Assembly: GCA_012728445.1 (NCBI GenBank)
Contig: JAAYFA010000384.1
Location: forward strand, 1 to 8,205
DNA: 8,205 nt
Direction of reading: 5' to 3'
Source: Clostridiales bacterium
Lineage (GTDB): Bacteria; Bacillota; Clostridia; Oscillospirales; Acutalibacteraceae
Both the position numbers and the translations under genes were made by a program. The notes beneath the pieces are model-generated. The model saw only the letters and a program-made list of their open reading frames with translations, ran no database searches and was not told where the DNA came from. This document shows positions 4,081 to 8,205 of the stretch, piece by piece (the first letter of the stretch is position 1; each line of letters opens with the position of its first letter).

Positions 4081-7035
4081 ATGGGAAAACGGTTAAAGGC
4101 AAAAACCGATAAAAGCGTATCCGGGCCGAAACGTTTCTTCGGCGAAAACAAATTCATTTTTCTTGCATTTATTTTCTCGGCATCCGTGATGCTTTTTGTT
4201 TACTATTGTTATCAACTGTTCCCTTTCGGCGGGGTAACAATTCTTAGAATGGACTTATACCATCAGTACGGGCCTTTGTTTGCCGAACTTTATGAAAGGA
4301 TTACAGGACTTAGAAGCCTACTGTATTCCTGGAATTCCGGGCTAGGCAGCAGCTTCCTCGGTAACTTTTCCAATTATCTCTCCAGCCCGCTCTCCTTAAT
4401 CATATTATTATTCGGCCATAAGAACATACCCGAAGCGGTTGCCACAATCATCTTGCTCAAAGGCGCTTTTGCCAGCGCAAGCTTTGCCTATTACTTAAAA
4501 CGCAGCCAGGGTCATAACGATGCGTCCATTACCGCTTTCGGGCTCCTTTACTCCTTCAGCGGGTTTTTTATTGCCTATTACTGGAATGTGATGTGGCTGG
4601 ACGCCATGGTGCTTTTTCCGCTGGCAATGCTTGGGATTGAGCTGATCATTAAAGAAAAAAAGTTTGGTCTTTTTGTCTTTTCCCTTACAATGACAATGCT
4701 CACAAACTACTATATGGCTTATATGCTCTGCCTGTTCGCAATATTATTTTATCTTGTGAGTTACTTTGGAACCTATTCATTTTCAAGCACTTACGACAGC
4801 ATCAACAAAGACAGGGATGCTTATATAACTGTTAAACCCTCGTTTTGGAAGCGACTGAGGCACTCGCGGTTTTTGGGCAGCGGCATGACCTTCGCTTTGA
4901 GCGGTCTGCTGTCTTTGGGACTTGCCGCCGCGATGCTTATACCAATCTTTTACATACTCAAAGCAAGCTCTGCCACGAACAATTCCATGCCCTCTACTTT
5001 TACTTCCTATTATACAATTTTTGATTTCTTGGCAAACCATCTTGCAAGTGTTATCCCAACAATCCGTAGCAGCGGTAAAGATGTCTTGCCAAATGTTTAC
5101 TGCGGACTTGCCACAATACTGCTCGTGCCGTTATACCTATTCACAAAGTCTATCAGTATAAAAGAAAAAGCCGCCTATGTTGGGCTGTTGGGCGTCCTAT
5201 ACTTTAGTTTCAACATCAACTATGCGAATTTCGTTTGGCACGCATTCCATTTCCCGAACGACCTACCTTATCGGTTTTCTTTCATGTATTCATTCATTCT
5301 ACTGATTATCGCATACAAGGCTTTTGTTCGATTGAAGGAGTTTACCGCTAAAGAAATACTGGGCGTCGGCGTTGCGGCTGTGTTCGCCATCGTTGTTATC
5401 CAAAAAATCGGTTCCAAGAATGTGAGCGATATAACGATCATTGCCGGTGTTTCCTTTGTTGTGCTTTACACGATGCTTTTTGCGATGCAGAGCCGCAACA
5501 AATTCCCCGCAGCAGCTTTCGCCTTGTTGATTTTATGCAGTTTTACGGCTGAAGCGTGTATCGCAGACTCGGAACATTTTTCCATGAGCCAAAGAAAAGC
5601 GGATTACGCGCAAGACTTGCCCGACTTTCAGACGCTTAAGACAAGGCTTGATGAGTATGACGGCGGTTTTTACAGGATGGAGCTCACTTCGCTCAGAACG
5701 AGAATGGACCCGTGCTGGTACGACTACAATGGGGTTTCCACCTTTTCCTCCATGGCTTATGAAAAGCTTGCAAATCTACAGAGCAAGCTGGGTATGGCAA
5801 GCAATTATATCAACAGCTATACTTATAATTCACAAACGCCCGTATATAACGCCATGCATTCGCTCAAGTATATTGTAAACAACAACGAAGACATTGCGAT
5901 GAACCCTATCTTCTATCAATCACTTTTCAGTAAAGATAAATTCACGGCATACAAAAATCTTTACGCCTTACCCATTGCATATTGTGCCGATGCGGCTGTG
6001 CTCGAATGGGAACACACATCCGATAATCCTTTTGTTGTTCAGGCAGATTACTTTACAAAGGCACCCGGTACCGAAAGTCCTTTTGCACAACTGCCCATAA
6101 CAGATGCGGAATACATGAATGTGGATGAGATCTATTCCGGTTTTAACACCGGTGAGTTTTATTTTTACAGAACAGATCCCGACAACGACGCAACCGTGAC
6201 GTTTGTTATAACCCCCGAAGTAACTCAAAGTTGCTATATCTATGTGAAATCTTCCCATGTTGAGAAAGTCATTGTCTCAGGCAATGATTTCGTTCTCACA
6301 CACAATGATGACCGCGGAGCAAATCTTGATATCGGCTCGCACGAAGCCGGCGAGGAAATCAGGGTAGAACTTCCCATTTCCGAAGGAAAATCCGGTAATA
6401 TCAGCTTGTACGCTTACGGTCTTGATACCGCGAAGTTTGCAGAGGGTTACAACAAGCTCAAAACAGGAGGACTTGAAGTAACCAAGTTTGAAGACACAAA
6501 TATTGTCGGCACCGTTTATGCGCCCGCAAACAGCATTCTCTATACCTCTATCCCCTATGATGAGGGGTGGATCGTTACGGTTAACGGCGAACAAGTAAAC
6601 AGCAGCAAACTACTCAAAATCGGTGACGCGCTGCTTGGTATTCCATTGGATAAAGAAGGGCCTAATACTATTGAGCTGAAGTTTGTGCCTAAAGGTCTTT
6701 ATTTGGGCGTTTATATTTCGGCCATCACGTTGTTTGCACTGATACTATTCCTGATCGTCAGAAAAATATTCCGCAAACTGGATGAAAATCATCGTGATTA
6801 CCCACAATCCGCTATCGATTTCCCTGACATTCCACCAATTGAACCGGGTAGTTTCAGTTACGATAATTTTGGACTTGTTCTGCCGGAAAACCAGGATGTT
6901 GCGAAGCTCCGGGAAACCTGGCCGAGAGATTTTGAAGAACCGGTATGGCACCGGCCGGATGACGAGCAGCCAAGGCCCAGAGAGATTATTGAAGAGGACC
7001 TAGATATTATTATTGAAAAGGCAACCGACGAATAG
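4081..7035 (+). CDS. YfhO-family polytopic membrane glycosyltransferase-like protein with cytoplasmic tail
   Basis: YfhO proteins are GT-C-like integral membrane enzymes. Studied members move sugars from undecaprenyl-phosphate carriers onto lipoteichoic or wall teichoic acids outside the cell. This 984-residue protein shows the pattern: TM1 (about 26-46), then an outer loop with ILRMDLYHQYGP whose Asp58 is the likely catalytic acid, and SWNSGLGSSFLGNFSNYL (83-100). About a dozen further hydrophobic helices run to near 490. The family segment WHAFHFPNDLPYRFSFM lies at 386-402. A large outer beta-rich domain (about 495-870) holds YDYNGVSTFSSM and SLKYIVNN. One last helix (about 875-895) follows. 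Residues 899-984 are an acidic, proline-rich tail predicted inside by the RKIFRK border. Many YfhO proteins stop soon after the last helix. The gene stands alone with its own promoter and terminator; no partner CsbB-like enzyme is in view. Substrate is unknown. Confidence 0.9.
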   Translation: MGKRLKAKTDKSVSGPKRFFGENKFIFLAFIFSASVMLFVYYCYQLFPFGGVTILRMDLYHQYGPLFAELYERITGLRSLLYSWNSGLGSSFLGNFSNYLSSPLSLIILLFGHKNIPEAVATIILLKGAFASASFAYYLKRSQGHNDASITAFGLLYSFSGFFIAYYWNVMWLDAMVLFPLAMLGIELIIKEKKFGLFVFSLTMTMLTNYYMAYMLCLFAILFYLVSYFGTYSFSSTYDSINKDRDAYITVKPSFWKRLRHSRFLGSGMTFALSGLLSLGLAAAMLIPIFYILKASSATNNSMPSTFTSYYTIFDFLANHLASVIPTIRSSGKDVLPNVYCGLATILLVPLYLFTKSISIKEKAAYVGLLGVLYFSFNINYANFVWHAFHFPNDLPYRFSFMYSFILLIIAYKAFVRLKEFTAKEILGVGVAAVFAIVVIQKIGSKNVSDITIIAGVSFVVLYTMLFAMQSRNKFPAAAFALLILCSFTAEACIADSEHFSMSQRKADYAQDLPDFQTLKTRLDEYDGGFYRMELTSLRTRMDPCWYDYNGVSTFSSMAYEKLANLQSKLGMASNYINSYTYNSQTPVYNAMHSLKYIVNNNEDIAMNPIFYQSLFSKDKFTAYKNLYALPIAYCADAAVLEWEHTSDNPFVVQADYFTKAPGTESPFAQLPITDAEYMNVDEIYSGFNTGEFYFYRTDPDNDATVTFVITPEVTQSCYIYVKSSHVEKVIVSGNDFVLTHNDDRGANLDIGSHEAGEEIRVELPISEGKSGNISLYAYGLDTAKFAEGYNKLKTGGLEVTKFEDTNIVGTVYAPANSILYTSIPYDEGWIVTVNGEQVNSSKLLKIGDALLGIPLDKEGPNTIELKFVPKGLYLGVYISAITLFALILFLIVRKIFRKLDENHRDYPQSAIDFPDIPPIEPGSFSYDNFGLVLPENQDVAKLRETWPRDFEEPVWHRPDDEQPRPREIIEEDLDIIIEKATDE

Positions 7036-7053
7036 CACCTGACACCGGTTATA

Positions 7054-7093
7054 AAAAATGCAGCGTCTGTAAACATACAGGCGCTGCATTTTT
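7054..7093. terminator. Bidirectional rho-independent terminator between convergent genes
   Basis: Arms at 7054-7070 and 7077-7093 form a 17-bp stem (one U-G pair) around a 6-nt AAACAT loop. The core is TGCAGCG/CGCTGCA. The A-tract on the left arm and T-tract on the right make it work on both strands: 18 nt after the yfhO-family stop and 18 nt after the glnN stop. Confidence 0.93.
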
Positions 7094-7111
7094 GTAGATT
7101 GTTTTGCGTAA

Positions 7112-8203
7112 TCAGACGCTGAATAAAATATCGCTGTAAATCGGGTAAGGCCAGTACTTGGCGGCTACCAATGTTTCCAGCTCATCCGCCGCTTGTCTTA
7201 CCAAACACATTATTGTAAGCACTGTGTCGCTGAAATATTTTGCACATTCTTCGGCATCCGTGTAATCCTTCGTGTTCAGCACGGCCACCTCAAGCTCCAA
7301 AATGTAGTTGTACAAGCATTCGCAGAGCTTGGAAAGCTTTGTTGAGAGTTCGGTTTCATATTCCGTTGAAATTGTGTCGCTCAGCGCTTTCTTGTTGAGT
7401 GCGGACTTTGCAAGTTCGCTCGAATATGCCACAGCCGCCGGCAGAATATCCCTCTTCACCATACTGAGCATTGTTTGCGCTTCAATCATGAGTACTTTAC
7501 TGTAGTTTTCAAGCAGCAGCTCACATCTTGACTCCACCTCTGCTTTTGTGAAAACTTCGTGTTTTGAGAACAAGGTGATATTTTTTGCCGATTTATAATA
7601 CGGAAGAGCATCTGCTGTGGAGCGAATATTGAGAAGACCGAGGGTCTCGGCTTCTTTTATCCACTCTTCGGAATAACTGTTGCCGTTGAAGATAATGCGC
7701 TTATGGGTTTTGACGGTTTCGCGAATTAGCTCGGTAATTGCGGCATTGAAATCCTGGGCTTTTTCAAGTTTGTCGGCAAACCCGGACAACACGTCGGCTA
7801 CGGCCGTGTTCATAACGATGTTGGGACCGGCTACCGATAACGACGAGCCTAACATGCGGAATTCAAACTTGTCGCCGGTAAATGCAAACGGTGACGTTCG
7901 ATTGCGGTCGGTCGCATCCTTGGGAAGTGGTGGAAGAACGGAGGCGCCGATTTTGATTACTTCCTTGGCTTGCTTATCATACGGCGTGCCTTTTTCTATG
8001 GATTCCAGTATCGCCGTGAGCTGATTGCCCAAAAAGATGGATACAATGGCCGGAGGGGCCTCATTTGAGCCGAGCCGATGATCGTTCCCGGCACTCGCAA
8101 CGGAAATCCTCAGCATATCCGCATTTTCGTCTACCGCTTTTATGACCGCAACAAGGAAGAGAAGGAACTGTGCATTATCCTCCGGTGATTTGCCCGGTTC
8201 AAA
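7112..8203 (-). CDS. glnN: Type III glutamine synthetase, C-terminal 363 residues (cut by window edge)
   Basis: Glutamine synthetase joins ammonia to glutamate using ATP, the main route of nitrogen assimilation. Type III (GlnN) enzymes are about 700-residue, dodecameric, and common in Bacteroidetes, Clostridia and cyanobacteria. The frame stays open to the right edge, so the start and about half of the protein lie outside. Diagnostic segments are FEPGKSPEDNAQFLLFLVAV at the edge, RISVASAGNDHRLGSNEAPP with ATP/glutamate-site residues, IVSIFLG, and DRNRTSPFAFTGDKFEFRMLGSS, which is specific to type III. The C-terminal 200 or so residues are the helical GSIII tail. The stop TGA lies 18 nt before a shared terminator, so glnN ends its transcript here. 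Any nitrogen-control promoter is beyond the window. An internal ATG at 8116 is not the start. Confidence 0.97.
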   Translation of the reverse strand, partial: FEPGKSPEDNAQFLLFLVAVIKAVDENADMLRISVASAGNDHRLGSNEAPPAIVSIFLGNQLTAILESIEKGTPYDKQAKEVIKIGASVLPPLPKDATDRNRTSPFAFTGDKFEFRMLGSSLSVAGPNIVMNTAVADVLSGFADKLEKAQDFNAAITELIRETVKTHKRIIFNGNSYSEEWIKEAETLGLLNIRSTADALPYYKSAKNITLFSKHEVFTKAEVESRCELLLENYSKVLMIEAQTMLSMVKRDILPAAVAYSSELAKSALNKKALSDTISTEYETELSTKLSKLCECLYNYILELEVAVLNTKDYTDAEECAKYFSDTVLTIMCLVRQAADELETLVAAKYWPYPIYSDILFSV

Positions 8204-8205
8204 CA

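Noticed and set aside
4783..6594. Several 70-105 codon frames opposite or overlapping the YfhO-family gene
   Set aside because: They sit within a continuous 984-codon gene with clear family motifs and lack their own start signals or similarity to known proteins.
7112..8116. Glutamine synthetase gene starting at the ATG at 8116
   Set aside because: The frame continues upstream with conserved type III residues (FEPGKSPEDNAQFLLF), so 8116 is an internal Met and the gene is simply cut by the window edge.

Overview
The window looks like a chromosomal segment of a Firmicute, most likely a Clostridia member near the Ruminococcaceae/Oscillospiraceae. The grounds are the conserved gene order asp23-like / nusB / xseA / xseB / ispA / dxs, a type III glutamine synthetase, a YfhO-family membrane glycosyltransferase, strong purine-rich Shine-Dalgarno sites, and a sigma-A-type promoter. 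The assignment rests on gene content recalled from known families, not on a search.

Left block (1-3838, all minus strand). A tightly packed housekeeping operon reads right to left from a promoter at about 3863-3890: an Asp23/Gls24 (YqhY-like) protein, the antitermination factor NusB, a 50-codon gene remnant, both subunits of exonuclease VII (XseA, XseB), a farnesyl/geranyl diphosphate synthase (IspA), and the start of 1-deoxy-D-xylulose-5-phosphate synthase (dxs, cut by the left edge). Gaps are 68 nt or less, and several stop/start codons overlap. The operon links rRNA transcription, DNA repair and MEP-pathway isoprenoid precursor supply. The most notable item is the short ORF at 2758-2910. 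It starts as an ATGA overlap with nusB, has a perfect Shine-Dalgarno site, and encodes an N-terminus resembling the TsaD/Gcp (peptidase M22-like) family. The rest of the gene, expected to be around 300 codons, is missing.

Middle (3875-4080). A 206-nt divergent spacer holds the operon promoter on the minus strand and a second extended -10 promoter for the plus-strand gene.

Right block. A monocistronic 984-residue YfhO-family polytopic membrane protein (4081-7035, plus) probably transfers sugars onto a cell-surface polymer and has an unusual 86-residue cytoplasmic tail. It converges on the C-terminal half of type III glutamine synthetase (glnN, minus, cut by the right edge). A 17-bp-stem hairpin with A and T tracts on both sides serves as a shared bidirectional terminator. 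I saw no rRNA, tRNA, CRISPR array, insertion sequence or phage gene. Apart from the gene remnant the window is ordinary core genome, and I found no convincing new multi-gene system.
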